From Rhodospirillaceae bacterium (GTDB taxonomy: Bacteria; Pseudomonadota; Alphaproteobacteria; UBA8366; GCA-2717185): a stretch of DNA of 14,358 nucleotides. A program made the position numbers and the translations under genes. Where the stretch lies: assembly GCA_002717185.1 (NCBI GenBank), contig PBDC01000043.1, positions 28,695 to 43,052 on the forward strand, in the 5' to 3' direction. Below are positions 5,962 through 14,305 of this stretch, in pieces (position 1 is the first letter of the stretch; every line of letters starts with the position of its first letter). The notes below the pieces were generated by a model. It had not been told where the DNA came from, ran no database searches, and was given only the letters and a program-made list of their open reading frames with translations.

Positions 5962-7443
5962 TCACGTGTCGCTTCGCGTTCGCCGGACGGCATCTTGCCA
6001 CCCGTCATAGCGGCGTGTCCGTTCCGCTTCCTTCATCGCCGGGTCGAAGCGAGCCTCGCGTCGCCAACGTTGCGCCAAGTCTGCGGGACTTCCCATAATC
6101 CCCGTCTGCATCCCGGCGAGTGTTGCCGCCCCCAGTGCCGTGGTCTCCGGCTGCACCGGCCGCTCCACTGGCATGTCAAGAATGTCGGACAGGAACTGCA
6201 TTGCCCAGTTATTTCCAACCATGCCACCATCTACCCGCAGGGACGCCGGCGCAGTAGCACCGTCGCGGGCCATCGCTTCAAACAGATCGCGGGTTTGATA
6301 GCAGATTGATTCTAGCGTTGCACGAGCTAGCTCAAAACGACCTGTGTCACGCGTCAAACCGAAAATTGCTCCGCGTGCTTCTGGATCCCAATAGGGAGCT
6401 CCCAGTCCTGTGAAGGCGGGCACGAGATAGACTGCGCTGTTCGGATTGGCTTTGCTGGCCAAAGCTTCGGTGTCTGCCGCATGTTCAACGATACCGACGC
6501 CGTCACGCAGCCATTGCACCGCTGCACCTGCGATAAAGATGCTACCCTCCAAGGCATAGGTGGTCTGGCCGTCGAAGCGGTACGCGATGGTAGTCAGCAG
6601 CTTGTTATTGGATTTGACTGGGCTTCTGCCTGTATTAATCAGGGCGAAACAGCCAGTGCCATAGGTAGCCTTGATCATGCCTGGCTCAAAACAAGCCTGC
6701 CCGATCGTTGCCGCTTGCTGATCGCCCGCCATGCCAGCGATTGGAATAGCCGCGCCTAGAAACTCTCTATTGGTTGTACCGAAATCCGCCATGTTGTCGT
6801 AAACTGCTGGTAGCATCACCCGCGGAATTCTGAAGACTGCAAGAAGGTCGTCATCCCAGTCCTGTGTTTTGATGTCAAACAGGGAAGTACGTGCGGCGTT
6901 GGTCGCATCCGTCGCATGCACTGCACCGCCTGTAAGGCGCCACAGTAGAAAGCAGTCGACGGTACCAAATGCTATTCTTCCCGCTTCGGCTTTTGCCCTT
7001 GCGCCGTCGACGTGGTCCAGGATCCATGTGATTTTGGTCGCTGAGAAATATGGGTCGAGCAACAGCCCGGTCTTTGATTTTATCGTCGGCTCCAGCCCGT
7101 CAGCGCGGAGCGCGGCGCAGGTCTTTGCCGTGCGTCGGTCCTGCCAAACGATGGCGTTATTGATCGGCTCACCAGTTGCCCGATCCCAGAGGACCGTTGT
7201 TTCACGCTGATTGCTGATACCGACCGCTGCTATGTCCGACGGTACTTTTCCGCCAGCCTCAATCGCGTCCCGGCAAACTGAAACAGTCGCCTGCCAAATC
7301 GCTTCTGGGTCGTGCTCGACCCAACCCGGATGTGGGTAGATCTGCAGCAGTTCCTCCTGGGCTTGGCCCAGTACGGTCCCGTCTGCGTCATAGAGGATCG
7401 CACGCGTGCTCGTCGTCCCCTGGTCGATGGCGAGTATGGTCAT
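5962..7443 (-). CDS. glpK: Glycerol kinase (FGGY family)
   Basis: A 493-residue FGGY carbohydrate kinase, near the usual length of about 500, that would phosphorylate glycerol to sn-glycerol-3-phosphate with ATP in the cytoplasm. Glycerol-kinase hallmarks run through it: DQGTTSTRA (7-15), GWVEHDP (40-46), [10 protein letters not shown] (77-86) with the glycerol contacts R80 and E81, Y132, and the catalytic base D241 in AGDQQAA. Later come TYGTGCF, a [11 protein letters not shown] segment, and the ATP-site [17 protein letters not shown]. The ATG at 7443 follows GGGAG by six bases; the open frame continues to 7725 but would overlap the divergent gene at 7570. No glycerol facilitator, glycerol-3-phosphate dehydrogenase or glp regulator is nearby. 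The 95-residue gene follows in the same direction. A related polyol kinase cannot be excluded, but the active-site residues fit glycerol. Confidence 0.93.
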   Translation of the reverse strand: MTILAIDQGTTSTRAILYDADGTVLGQAQEELLQIYPHPGWVEHDPEAIWQATVSVCRDAIEAGGKVPSDIAAVGISNQRETTVLWDRATGEPINNAIVWQDRRTAKTCAALRADGLEPTIKSKTGLLLDPYFSATKITWILDHVDGARAKAEAGRIAFGTVDCFLLWRLTGGAVHATDATNAARTSLFDIKTQDWDDDLLAVFRIPRVMLPAVYDNMADFGTTNREFLGAAIPIAGMAGDQQAATIGQACFEPGMIKATYGTGCFALINTGRSPVKSNNKLLTTIAYRFDGQTTYALEGSIFIAGAAVQWLRDGVGIVEHAADTEALASKANPNSAVYLVPAFTGLGAPYWDPEARGAIFGLTRDTGRFELARATLESICYQTRDLFEAMARDGATAPASLRVDGGMVGNNWAMQFLSDILDMPVERPVQPETTALGAATLAGMQTGIMGSPADLAQRWRREARFDPAMKEAERTRRYDGWQDAVRRTRSDT

Positions 7444-7569
7444 CCACTGCTCCCTGTTGCCTGCATGGTCGCAAAGCGTGTCGCCTTTGTCATGTCTCGA
7501 AGTTCTGCTTGCCCGGACCTGCGTTCCGTCGCAGAAATGTCGATGAATGCAAAGTGAGAGAGCAGGGGA
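7444..7569. promoter_or_regulatory. Divergent intergenic region between glpK and the glutamine-synthetase-like gene
   Basis: These 126 bases separate two genes transcribed away from each other and must hold promoters for both, including the long rightward operon. CTGCG (7519-7523) and CGCAG (7530-7534) form a short palindrome around six bases. No convincing -35/-10 pair was found in either direction. GAGAGAG at 7556-7562 serves as the ribosome binding site of the rightward gene. Confidence 0.35.
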
Positions 7570-8934
7570 ATGGCGGGAAATCTCGACCTTAAAACACTGA
7601 CGGCGCTGATCAGAGCCGGGGATATAGATACGGTCCTGGTCTGTTTCCCGGATATGCAGGGGCGGCTGGTTGGCAAACGTATAACCGGCAATTTCTTTCT
7701 CGACCATGCTGTTAACGAGATGCATGTTTGTGACTATTTGCTGACCGTCGATATGGAGATGGAGCCGGTGCCGGGGTATCAGGCGGCGAGTTGGGATACC
7801 GGCTATGGCGATTTTGGGGTACGGCCTGATTTGGCGACGTTGCGGCGAGTTCCTTGGCTCGAGAGTACCGCCTTAGTGTTGGGTGACTGTGTCGATCATG
7901 AGGGCAACGAGCTGGCGCACAGTCCGCGCGCCATTTTGAAACGCCAGATTGAACGGGCGGGGAAGGTCGGGCTTGCGATCAAGATGGGCTCGGAACTGGA
8001 ATTTTACATCTTCGACGAGAGCTACGTTTCGGCTTCCGATAAGGGCTACCGGAACCTGCAGACTGTCGGTCGATATATCGAGGACTATCACATCTTCCAG
8101 ACGACCAAGGAGGAACCACTGATCCGTGCTATCCGCAACGGTATGGAAGGCGCTGCAGTGCCGGTTGAATTCTCCAAGGGCGAGTGGGGGCCGGGCCAAG
8201 CAGAGATCAATCTGCGTTACGCTGACGCCCTGGAAATGGCCGACCGCCATGTCATCTACAAGAATGGCGTCAAAGAAATCGCTTGGCAGAAGGATAAGGC
8301 TGTAACCTTCATGGCAAAATTCCGCGACGATCTGGCGGGAAATTCCTGCCACATCCACTCCTCTATATGGGATGTGGTAGACGGATCGTCCCGATGTGAG
8401 GATCGTGATGGTGAGAACAGCCTTTCCGAGACGTTCCGTCAGTGGACTGCCGGTCAATTGTCCCTGACCGATGCAATGACGCTTTTCTTCGCGCCATCGA
8501 TCAACGCTTATAAGCGCTTCCAGGCGGGCTCCTTTGCACCAACTCGGATCGCCTGGAGCCGCGATAACCGAACCTCTGGTTACCGTCTGGTAGGGCAAGG
8601 CGACAGTTTGCGGGGCGAATGCCGAATTCCGGGCGCAGATTGCAATCCCTATTTGGCATTTGCAGCGCTGATAGCCGCCGGACTATACGGTATCGAACAC
8701 AGCCTGGATCCTGGCCCGCTGATGGTGGGCAATATTTATGACCGCGATGACATTGAGAGGGTCCCGATGAATTTGCGCGATGCGATTGCAGCGTTAGACC
8801 GGAGTGAGGCGATGCGGGCAGCCTTTGGCGATGCGGTAATCGAGCATTATCTGCACGCTGCGCGTTGGGAGCAGTCGGAGCATGACCGTCAAGTAACCGA
8901 CCTGGAACGCTGTCGTATGTTCGAGCGCGGCTGA
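7570..8934 (+). CDS. Glutamine-synthetase-like ligase, probably gamma-glutamyl-amine synthetase
   Basis: A 454-residue protein of the glutamine synthetase superfamily, similar in length and style to PuuA/GlnA-like ligases that join glutamate to an organic amine with ATP. The N-terminal beta-grasp part ([16 protein letters not shown]) is followed by the catalytic domain with E142 and E144 in SELEFYIFD, the metal and glutamate motif [11 protein letters not shown] (207-217), and the ATP-site histidines in [16 protein letters not shown] and [17 protein letters not shown] (349-364) complete the active site. True GlnA adenylylation features were not seen. The next gene, an aldehyde dehydrogenase, starts on its last stop base, which is how PuuA-PuuC-like modules are often arranged. 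The likely role is making a gamma-glutamyl-amide for later oxidation. The amine is unknown, and no gamma-glutamyl hydrolase gene is in the window. Confidence 0.86.
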   Translation: MAGNLDLKTLTALIRAGDIDTVLVCFPDMQGRLVGKRITGNFFLDHAVNEMHVCDYLLTVDMEMEPVPGYQAASWDTGYGDFGVRPDLATLRRVPWLESTALVLGDCVDHEGNELAHSPRAILKRQIERAGKVGLAIKMGSELEFYIFDESYVSASDKGYRNLQTVGRYIEDYHIFQTTKEEPLIRAIRNGMEGAAVPVEFSKGEWGPGQAEINLRYADALEMADRHVIYKNGVKEIAWQKDKAVTFMAKFRDDLAGNSCHIHSSIWDVVDGSSRCEDRDGENSLSETFRQWTAGQLSLTDAMTLFFAPSINAYKRFQAGSFAPTRIAWSRDNRTSGYRLVGQGDSLRGECRIPGADCNPYLAFAALIAAGLYGIEHSLDPGPLMVGNIYDRDDIERVPMNLRDAIAALDRSEAMRAAFGDAVIEHYLHAARWEQSEHDRQVTDLERCRMFERG

Positions 8935-10325
8935 TGGTCGATTTACTGCATTGCATCTCGCCAGTCGATGGCAGCGTTTTTGTCGAACGTCCGATTGCCG
9001 ATGAACAGGAAATTTCGGCAGCGATCGCGCGCGCGCAGGATGCCACCGCTGCATGGCGCGCTCTGACCATCCTCGACCGTCAATCGATCCTGTCTTCAGC
9101 TGCCGAATTTCTCGAATCGGAGACAGACGAGGTAGCACTCGAACTGACTTGGCAGATGGGGCGCCCGACGCACCAGGCCCGGGGTGAACTCCTGGGATTT
9201 GCCGAGCGGGCGCGCCATATGACGTATATTGCCAACGAGGCGCTGGTCGATATCGAGACCGATTATCTGCCGGGTTTCAATCGTTTCATCCGTCGGGAAC
9301 CGGTTGGGCTCGTTCTCGTCGTTGCTCCTTGGAATTATCCTTATCTGACGGCGGTCAACGCAGTTTGGCCAGCACTACTGGCTGGCAATACGGTGATCCT
9401 CAAACATTCACACCAGACGCCACTCTGCTCGGAGCGTTTCGCGTCCGCGATGGCTCGGGCAGGCGTGCCGGATGGGGTCTTCCAGCCGCTGCATCTGTCC
9501 CATGAGGGGACGGCCGCATTAATGCAACATAACGATGTCGGCTTCGTCGCCTTCACCGGTTCTTTGGCCGGAGGTCTCGCGGTGCAGCAGGCCATGACCG
9601 GGCGGCTCATCGGTGTGGGGCTCGAACTAGGCGGCAAAGATCCTGCTTATGTGAGGCACGATGCCGATATCGATCACGCGGTCACCGAGCTTGCCTCTGG
9701 CGCTTTTTTCAATTCAGGACAGTCCTGCTGTGGGATTGAGCGGATATATGTGCACGAAAACGTATACGAGGATTTTGCAGCCAGGCTGATCCTCGCGGCT
9801 CGGGGTCTTGAACTGGGTGATCCGCGGCGCGAGACGACAACCATAGGGCCTATGGTGCGGCCCGCGGCGGCAGACTTCGTGCGCGGCCAGATTGCTGAGG
9901 CAGTGCGGGCTGGAGCGCGGCCGATGGTCGATCCGAATACCTACCGTCTGGACCGCGAAGGGTCGGCCTATAAATCGCCACAGGTCCTGGTGAATGTGAC
10001 CCATGAAATGCGAGTGATGACAGAGGAGAGTTTTGGTCCAGTCGTCGGCATCATGAAGGTTCGCAGCGACGAAGAGGCCATCGCACTGATGAACGACAGC
10101 GACTACGGGCTGACGGCAGCGATCTGGACCAGCGACGAGGAAGCCGCGATCTCAGTCGGCGAGCGGGTGGATACCGGTACCTGGTTCATGAACCGCTGTG
10201 ACTATCTTGATCCGGAGCTGGCATGGAGCGGTGTGAAGAACTCCGGCTACGGCTGCAGTCTTTCGACAGTCGGATATGAGCAACTCACCCGGCCGAAATC
10301 TTTCCACTTGAGGATCACGACGTGA
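8934..10325 (+). CDS. NAD(P)-dependent aldehyde dehydrogenase
   Basis: A 463-residue aldehyde dehydrogenase that oxidises an aldehyde to the acid or acyl product in the cytoplasm. Visible residues: N134 in APWNYPY, K157 in ILKHSHQTP (usually K-P-S-E, so the P and E are His here), the cofactor motif FTGSLAGG (207-214), E231 in LELGGKDP and the nucleophile C265 in FNSGQSCC, which has a second adjacent Cys. The later EESFGPVVG motif is also intact. The start codon shares one base with the ligase stop (TGATG), indicating translational coupling. The stop in turn overlaps the GTG of the decayed alcohol dehydrogenase (GTGA). The pairing suggests it oxidises the aldehyde formed from a gamma-glutamylated amine, or from the alcohol once made by the lost dehydrogenase. 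Subfamily and substrate cannot be decided here. Confidence 0.9.
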   Translation: MVDLLHCISPVDGSVFVERPIADEQEISAAIARAQDATAAWRALTILDRQSILSSAAEFLESETDEVALELTWQMGRPTHQARGELLGFAERARHMTYIANEALVDIETDYLPGFNRFIRREPVGLVLVVAPWNYPYLTAVNAVWPALLAGNTVILKHSHQTPLCSERFASAMARAGVPDGVFQPLHLSHEGTAALMQHNDVGFVAFTGSLAGGLAVQQAMTGRLIGVGLELGGKDPAYVRHDADIDHAVTELASGAFFNSGQSCCGIERIYVHENVYEDFAARLILAARGLELGDPRRETTTIGPMVRPAAADFVRGQIAEAVRAGARPMVDPNTYRLDREGSAYKSPQVLVNVTHEMRVMTEESFGPVVGIMKVRSDEEAIALMNDSDYGLTAAIWTSDEEAAISVGERVDTGTWFMNRCDYLDPELAWSGVKNSGYGCSLSTVGYEQLTRPKSFHLRITT

Positions 10326-10608
10326 TCCATCCTGCGACCTTGCGGGACGATTGGAATTACCCGACGCAAAGGCTCGGCCGTATTCTTGGCGTTGAAGACC
10401 CATCTTTCTATGGCGTAATGGAGTGGCTGATCGGTCTGGCTGGACATTGGGTATTCCGGAACCGCTGGGCGCGTTTGACGTGCTGGATAACGAAAGAGCG
10501 CGGGTCGCCGCCGGTGCGATCGATCCCACGGCGGGGACCTAACCTAGAACACTCGATCCGGGGAACCTCGATAGCCTTTTCCTGAATTGCTTGCGAGGGA
10601 CATTGTGA
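10322..10608 (+). pseudogene. Iron-containing alcohol dehydrogenase remnant: internal deletion, frameshift, nonsense codon
   Basis: The GTG at 10322 overlaps the aldehyde dehydrogenase stop and begins IHPATLRDDWNYPT, a start typical of group III iron-dependent alcohol dehydrogenases. Near 10367 it passes directly into the family's C-terminal part, RLGRILGVEDPSFYGVMEWL. After LA, one base is missing near 10442; from 10444 the next frame continues with TLGIPEPLGAFDVLDNERAR and AAGAIDPTAGT. A TAA at 10540-10542 interrupts it, and the same frame then gives PRTLDPGNLDSLFLNCLRGT to a final TGA at 10606-10608. AIDPTAGT-x-PRTL corresponds to the usual DPSAGGNPxPL ending. About 290 of roughly 380 residues are gone, including the metal-binding middle, so the gene is dead. 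It was once the third gene of the ligase-aldehyde dehydrogenase operon. Confidence 0.85.
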
Positions 10609-10618
10609 AGGAAATCCT

Positions 10619-11080
10619 ATGACCATAATGTTGGAGCCGATTGCCTATGTAATCGGTGGACGGGAAAAACCAACGGATGATGATTGGGCCAGGGAGCGCG
10701 CAGTTATCCAGCTTGACGAGACGCGTTTTACGGCTGAAGCAATAGAGGGCCTTGATAGTTTCTCTCATATCGAAGTGGTGTTTCATTTCAACAAAGTTCC
10801 GGAAAATAAGGTGCAATATGGGGCGCGGCATCCACGCGACAACACCCGGTGGCCGAAGCTTGGCATCTTCGCTCAACGCGGCAAGAACCGACCGAACCGT
10901 ATCGGTGTGACGGTGTGTCAACTGCTGAAACACGAGGGCACGAGGTTGGAGGTCGCTGGGCTTGATGCCATCGATGGGACGCCGGTCCTCGACATCAAAC
11001 CTTTTATGCGCGATTTCGCACCCCGCGGTGAAATCCGCGAACCGTTCTGGGTTGGGGAATTGATGGCTGGATACTGGTGA
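10619..11080 (+). CDS. TrmO/TsaA-family protein, single beta-barrel domain
   Basis: A 153-residue protein of the TrmO (YaeB/TsaA) family. E. coli TrmO uses S-adenosylmethionine to N6-methylate the threonylcarbamoyladenosine at position 37 of tRNA. Family features: PIAYVIGGR at the start, LDSFSHIEVVFHF (51-63), and the hallmark KNRPNRIGVTVCQL (102-115), followed by GTPVLDIKPFM. It has only the conserved barrel and lacks the C-terminal domain of the longer E. coli protein, as many stand-alone family members do. GAAGGAAA before the ATG supports the start. It lies 10 bases after the alcohol dehydrogenase remnant and 50 bases before mtnA, inside a catabolic operon, which is odd for a housekeeping tRNA modifier. 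It may methylate a small molecule or supply SAM by-products to the MtnA step; this is speculation. Confidence 0.8.
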   Translation: MTIMLEPIAYVIGGREKPTDDDWARERAVIQLDETRFTAEAIEGLDSFSHIEVVFHFNKVPENKVQYGARHPRDNTRWPKLGIFAQRGKNRPNRIGVTVCQLLKHEGTRLEVAGLDAIDGTPVLDIKPFMRDFAPRGEIREPFWVGELMAGYW

Positions 11081-11130
11081 TCGGCTGAACATCTTGGTAT
11101 GAAAGTATACGGAACTGAAGGGACCATTAC

Positions 11131-12222
11131 ATGCTGGTGAGCGGCGTTGCGTATCGTACGATCTGGGTCGCCGAAGATGGTTTAACAGTCGAGATAATCG
11201 ACCAGACAAAACTGCCCCACCTATTTGAAACCGTTAAATTAAAATCCGTCGAAGACGTCGCGCGAGCTATCAAGGTGATGCAGGTCCGCGGCGCGCCGTT
11301 GATTGGAGCGACGGCCGGTTACGGTATGGCCTTGGCGATGCGGAGTGATGCCAGCGATGTGGCTGCGCGCGCTGCCAGGGACCTGTTGATGAATACGCGC
11401 CCGACGGCGGTCAATCTGCGCTGGGCGCTGGATGAAATGACAAATTTTTTACTACGTCTGCCAGAGGGGGAACGCCGGGATGCGGCCTATCAGCGCGCTG
11501 CGGAAATCTGTGACGACGACGTTGGTATCAATGAGGGAATAGGCAATTATGGCATTGACCTGATCCGAGCAGCGTCGGAGGCGAAGGGTGGCGCGCCAGT
11601 TAACATACTCACGCATTGCAATGCGGGTTGGCTAGCTACCGTCGATTGGGGGACCGCCACAGCGCCGATCTACCGCGCTCATGACGAAGACATACCCGTG
11701 CATGTTTGGGTCGACGAGACGCGACCACGCAATCAAGGCGCCAGCTTGACCGCCTGGGAGTTGGGGCATCACGGAGTGCCGCATACGGTGATTGTCGATA
11801 GTGCCGGCGGCCATTTGATGCAGCATGGCGACGTTGACCTGTGCATCGTTGGCAGCGACCGGACGACGGGGGCGGGCGACGTTTGCAATAAGATTGGTAC
11901 CTATCTGAAGGCGCTCGCGGCGCATGATAATGGTGTGCCTTTTTATGTTGGACTACCGTCGCCGACCATCGACTGGACTTTGGCGGATGGTGTCGCAGAA
12001 ATACCAATCGAACAACGCGACGGTGCGGAAGTGTTCGAGATGACGGGCCGCACCGAGAACGGTACGATTGAAACTGTGAAGATCACACCCGATGGCAGCG
12101 ATGTTGCGAACTATGCGTTTGACGTGACGCCGGCGCGCCTAGTCACCGGCCTTATTACGGAACGCGGAATCGCCACTCCCAGCCGCGAAGGTTTGCTCGA
12201 TTTGTTTCCCGAAAGACGATGA
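11131..12222 (+). CDS. mtnA: S-methyl-5-thioribose-1-phosphate isomerase (MtnA) family
   Basis: A 363-residue aldose-1-phosphate isomerase of the MtnA/eIF2B-alpha-like family. MtnA converts 5-methylthioribose-1-phosphate to the ribulose-1-phosphate form; close relatives act on 5-deoxyribose-1-phosphate. Conserved pieces: the phosphate-binding RGAPLIGA (53-60), the catalytic C163 in [24 protein letters not shown] (194-211), the catalytic D243 in GSDR and the NKIGTY motif (253-258). [10 protein letters not shown] differs from the common GADRIAANGD and may reflect another substrate or lineage. The start is supported by AAGGGA eight bases upstream. The next gene, an aldolase-dehydrogenase fusion, begins nine bases after its stop, so the isomerase product is very likely the aldolase substrate. 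The methionine-salvage genes mtnB, mtnC and mtnD are not seen, nor any phosphorylase or methylthioribose kinase that would make its substrate. Confidence 0.88.
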   Translation: MLVSGVAYRTIWVAEDGLTVEIIDQTKLPHLFETVKLKSVEDVARAIKVMQVRGAPLIGATAGYGMALAMRSDASDVAARAARDLLMNTRPTAVNLRWALDEMTNFLLRLPEGERRDAAYQRAAEICDDDVGINEGIGNYGIDLIRAASEAKGGAPVNILTHCNAGWLATVDWGTATAPIYRAHDEDIPVHVWVDETRPRNQGASLTAWELGHHGVPHTVIVDSAGGHLMQHGDVDLCIVGSDRTTGAGDVCNKIGTYLKALAAHDNGVPFYVGLPSPTIDWTLADGVAEIPIEQRDGAEVFEMTGRTENGTIETVKITPDGSDVANYAFDVTPARLVTGLITERGIATPSREGLLDLFPERR

Positions 12223-12231
12223 GACGACAAT

Positions 12232-14280
12232 ATGGATAGCCTTTGGTCGACAAACGAAGCGGACTTGTTTGTTTCGCAATACGCTGATGACGGCGTAAAC
12301 CAGGATCTGGCGCTGCGTGTATACACTAGCCGTTTGCTGGGCAGTGATCCGAGGCTTGTTTTGCATGGCGGCGGCAACACGTCAGTCAAAACGATACAGA
12401 CTGACATCGTCGGCGAAGCGGTGGATGTCCTTTGCGTCAAGGGTAGCGGCTGGGACCTAGGGGATATAGAACCGGCAGGATTGCCTGCGGTTCGGCTGGA
12501 TCCTCTGCTGCGGCTGGAAGCGCTCGACAAGTTGAGCGACGAGGATATGGTCAATGTCCAGCGCGGTAATTTGCTCGACAGCACGGCACCAAACCCTTCG
12601 GTTGAGACACTGCTGCACGCTTTCCTTCCGCATAAATTTATCGATCACACCCATTCCACCGCGATCTTGAGTGTCAGCGACCAACTCGACGGTGAGGACG
12701 TATGTGCCGAAATATTTGGCGATAGCATGGGATCTGTGCCCTATATAATGCCGGGGTTTGCGTTGGCTAAGAGCGCCGCCTCGATCTATCGGCGAAATCC
12801 GGATGTCGGCGGATTGATCCTGCACAAGCACGGCATTTTTACTTTCGGAGACAGTGCGCAAGAAGCATACGAACGTATGATCGATGCTGTGACCGTGGCT
12901 GAAGAGAGATTACAAAAAGGTCGTAAATCGGTTTTTGTCGCTGCAGAACTGTCGCCGAATATTGCTGCGATTGCCGATGTTGCGCCAATCATACGTGGTC
13001 TTGCGGCAACGGATCTGGGTGATGGGTCGTGGCGGCGCATGATGTTGGACTTCCGCACTCGGCCAGAGATTATGAATTACGTAAACGGGGCGGAAGTCGG
13101 ACGCTACAGTCAGGTCGGTGTTGTGACACCGGACCACAATATTCGTATCAAGAACACACCGGTGCTACTGCCTGCGCCTGAGGCTGGCAAGTTGGACGAC
13201 TTTCGTGAAGGAGCAGCAGCGGCCTTCGCGAGTTTCGCCGACGCCTATCGCGATTATTTTGCGCGGCACAATGCAAGGCAAGAACGGCCAAAGACGCCGC
13301 TAGATCCGTTGCCGCGGGTCGCACTGGTACCCGGCCTCGGATTGTTCGGAATTGGGGATAGCCTAAAATCCGCCTCTGTTGCTGGCGACCTGGCGGAAAA
13401 TACAGTGGATACGATCACCGATGCGGAAGCGATCGGGGTCTATGAGTGTGTAGCCGAGGCCGATATGTTCGACATTGAATATTGGTCGCTGGAGCAAGCC
13501 AAGCTGGGCAAAGGCGCTGAAAAGCCGCTGGCACGACAGATCGTGGTAATCACCGGCGCTGGCGGTGCGATCGGACAGGCTATGGCCCGAGCGTTTGCGG
13601 CTGATGGCGCGACAATCGCTGCTCTGGATATAAATAGTGATACGGCGGCTGGGGGACTTGACGGGATCGCCGGTGCGCCTTTCACCTGTGATGTCACCAA
13701 CTCGAATTCGGTAGAGTTGGCGTTTAATCAGATTTGCGAATGCTTTGGCGGCGTTGACGTGGTTGTTTCTAATGCCGGCGCGGCATGGAGTGGGCGGATC
13801 GGTGATGTTAGCGCCGAAGTTCTGCGGGAATCCTTCGAACTCAACTTCTTCGCTCATCAGTCAGTCGCTCAGTCGGCGGTCAAGGTCATGCGGGCGCAAG
13901 GGACCGGTGGAGCATTGCTGTTCAATACGTCGAAACAGGCAGTCAATCCGGGCCCTGATTTTGGTCCCTACGGTTTGCCCAAAGCCGCTACCATGTCATT
14001 GGTTCGACAGTACGCGGTTGATCATGGTGCCGAAGGCATTCGGGCCAATGCCGTCAATGCGGATCGCATTCGCAGCGGTTTATTGGACGATGATATGATT
14101 GCGGCTCGAGCTGAAGCGCGCGGTGTCAGCGAGATCGACTACATGGCCGGCAATCTGCTGCATCAGGAAGTTCGCGCCGAAGATGTTGCGGATGCATTCG
14201 TCTATCTAGCGAAAGCGGAGCGCACGACCGCGGCTGTCGTGACCGTCGATGGTGGCAACATTGCCGCCGCGCTCCGATAG
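12232..14280 (+). CDS. Class II aldolase fused to short-chain dehydrogenase
   Basis: A 682-residue two-domain protein laid out like the rhizobial rhamnulose-phosphate aldolase/lactaldehyde dehydrogenase (RhaD/E type). Residues about 25-400 are a class II zinc aldolase: LHGGGNTSVK (44-53), probable catalytic E125 in PSVETLLH, and zinc ligands H139 and H141 in DHTHS and H200 in KHGIF. Residues about 435-682 are an SDR: TGAGGAIG (441-448), D466 favouring NAD(H), NAG (514-516), S567, Y580 and K584. Unlike the aldolase-like protein at 645, the catalytic acid is present. The aldolase would split a ketose-1-phosphate to dihydroxyacetone phosphate and an aldehyde, which the SDR domain then oxidises or reduces. 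No rha genes are near; the adjacent mtnA points to a 5-substituted or 5-deoxy ribulose-1-phosphate. The ribosome binding site is weak, suggesting coupling to mtnA. Confidence 0.9.
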   Translation: MDSLWSTNEADLFVSQYADDGVNQDLALRVYTSRLLGSDPRLVLHGGGNTSVKTIQTDIVGEAVDVLCVKGSGWDLGDIEPAGLPAVRLDPLLRLEALDKLSDEDMVNVQRGNLLDSTAPNPSVETLLHAFLPHKFIDHTHSTAILSVSDQLDGEDVCAEIFGDSMGSVPYIMPGFALAKSAASIYRRNPDVGGLILHKHGIFTFGDSAQEAYERMIDAVTVAEERLQKGRKSVFVAAELSPNIAAIADVAPIIRGLAATDLGDGSWRRMMLDFRTRPEIMNYVNGAEVGRYSQVGVVTPDHNIRIKNTPVLLPAPEAGKLDDFREGAAAAFASFADAYRDYFARHNARQERPKTPLDPLPRVALVPGLGLFGIGDSLKSASVAGDLAENTVDTITDAEAIGVYECVAEADMFDIEYWSLEQAKLGKGAEKPLARQIVVITGAGGAIGQAMARAFAADGATIAALDINSDTAAGGLDGIAGAPFTCDVTNSNSVELAFNQICECFGGVDVVVSNAGAAWSGRIGDVSAEVLRESFELNFFAHQSVAQSAVKVMRAQGTGGALLFNTSKQAVNPGPDFGPYGLPKAATMSLVRQYAVDHGAEGIRANAVNADRIRSGLLDDDMIAARAEARGVSEIDYMAGNLLHQEVRAEDVADAFVYLAKAERTTAAVVTVDGGNIAAALR

Positions 14281-14305
14281 AATTCGTGTTTTGCCAAGGA
14301 AGGGA

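Noticed and set aside
5945..6001. Upstream start of the 95-residue protein
   Set aside because: It would overlap the glycerol kinase stop, and AGGAGA sits correctly before 5944.
7444..7725. N-terminal extension of glycerol kinase by 94 residues
   Set aside because: It would overlap the first 156 bases of the divergent ligase gene, has no family similarity, and the ATG at 7443 has a good ribosome binding site and the normal glycerol kinase start.
7873..8598. 241-codon open frame antisense to the ligase gene
   Set aside because: It is the shadow of a strongly conserved glutamine-synthetase-like gene and shows no recognisable domain.
10322..10585. A genuine 87-residue small protein after the aldehyde dehydrogenase
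   Set aside because: Its first half matches the two ends of an iron-dependent alcohol dehydrogenase and its second half is out of frame with the matching C-terminal sequence, so it is a remnant.
10544..11209. 221-codon open frame antisense to the TrmO-family gene
   Set aside because: It covers a clear plus-strand gene and runs into mtnA; the composition looks like an antisense translation.
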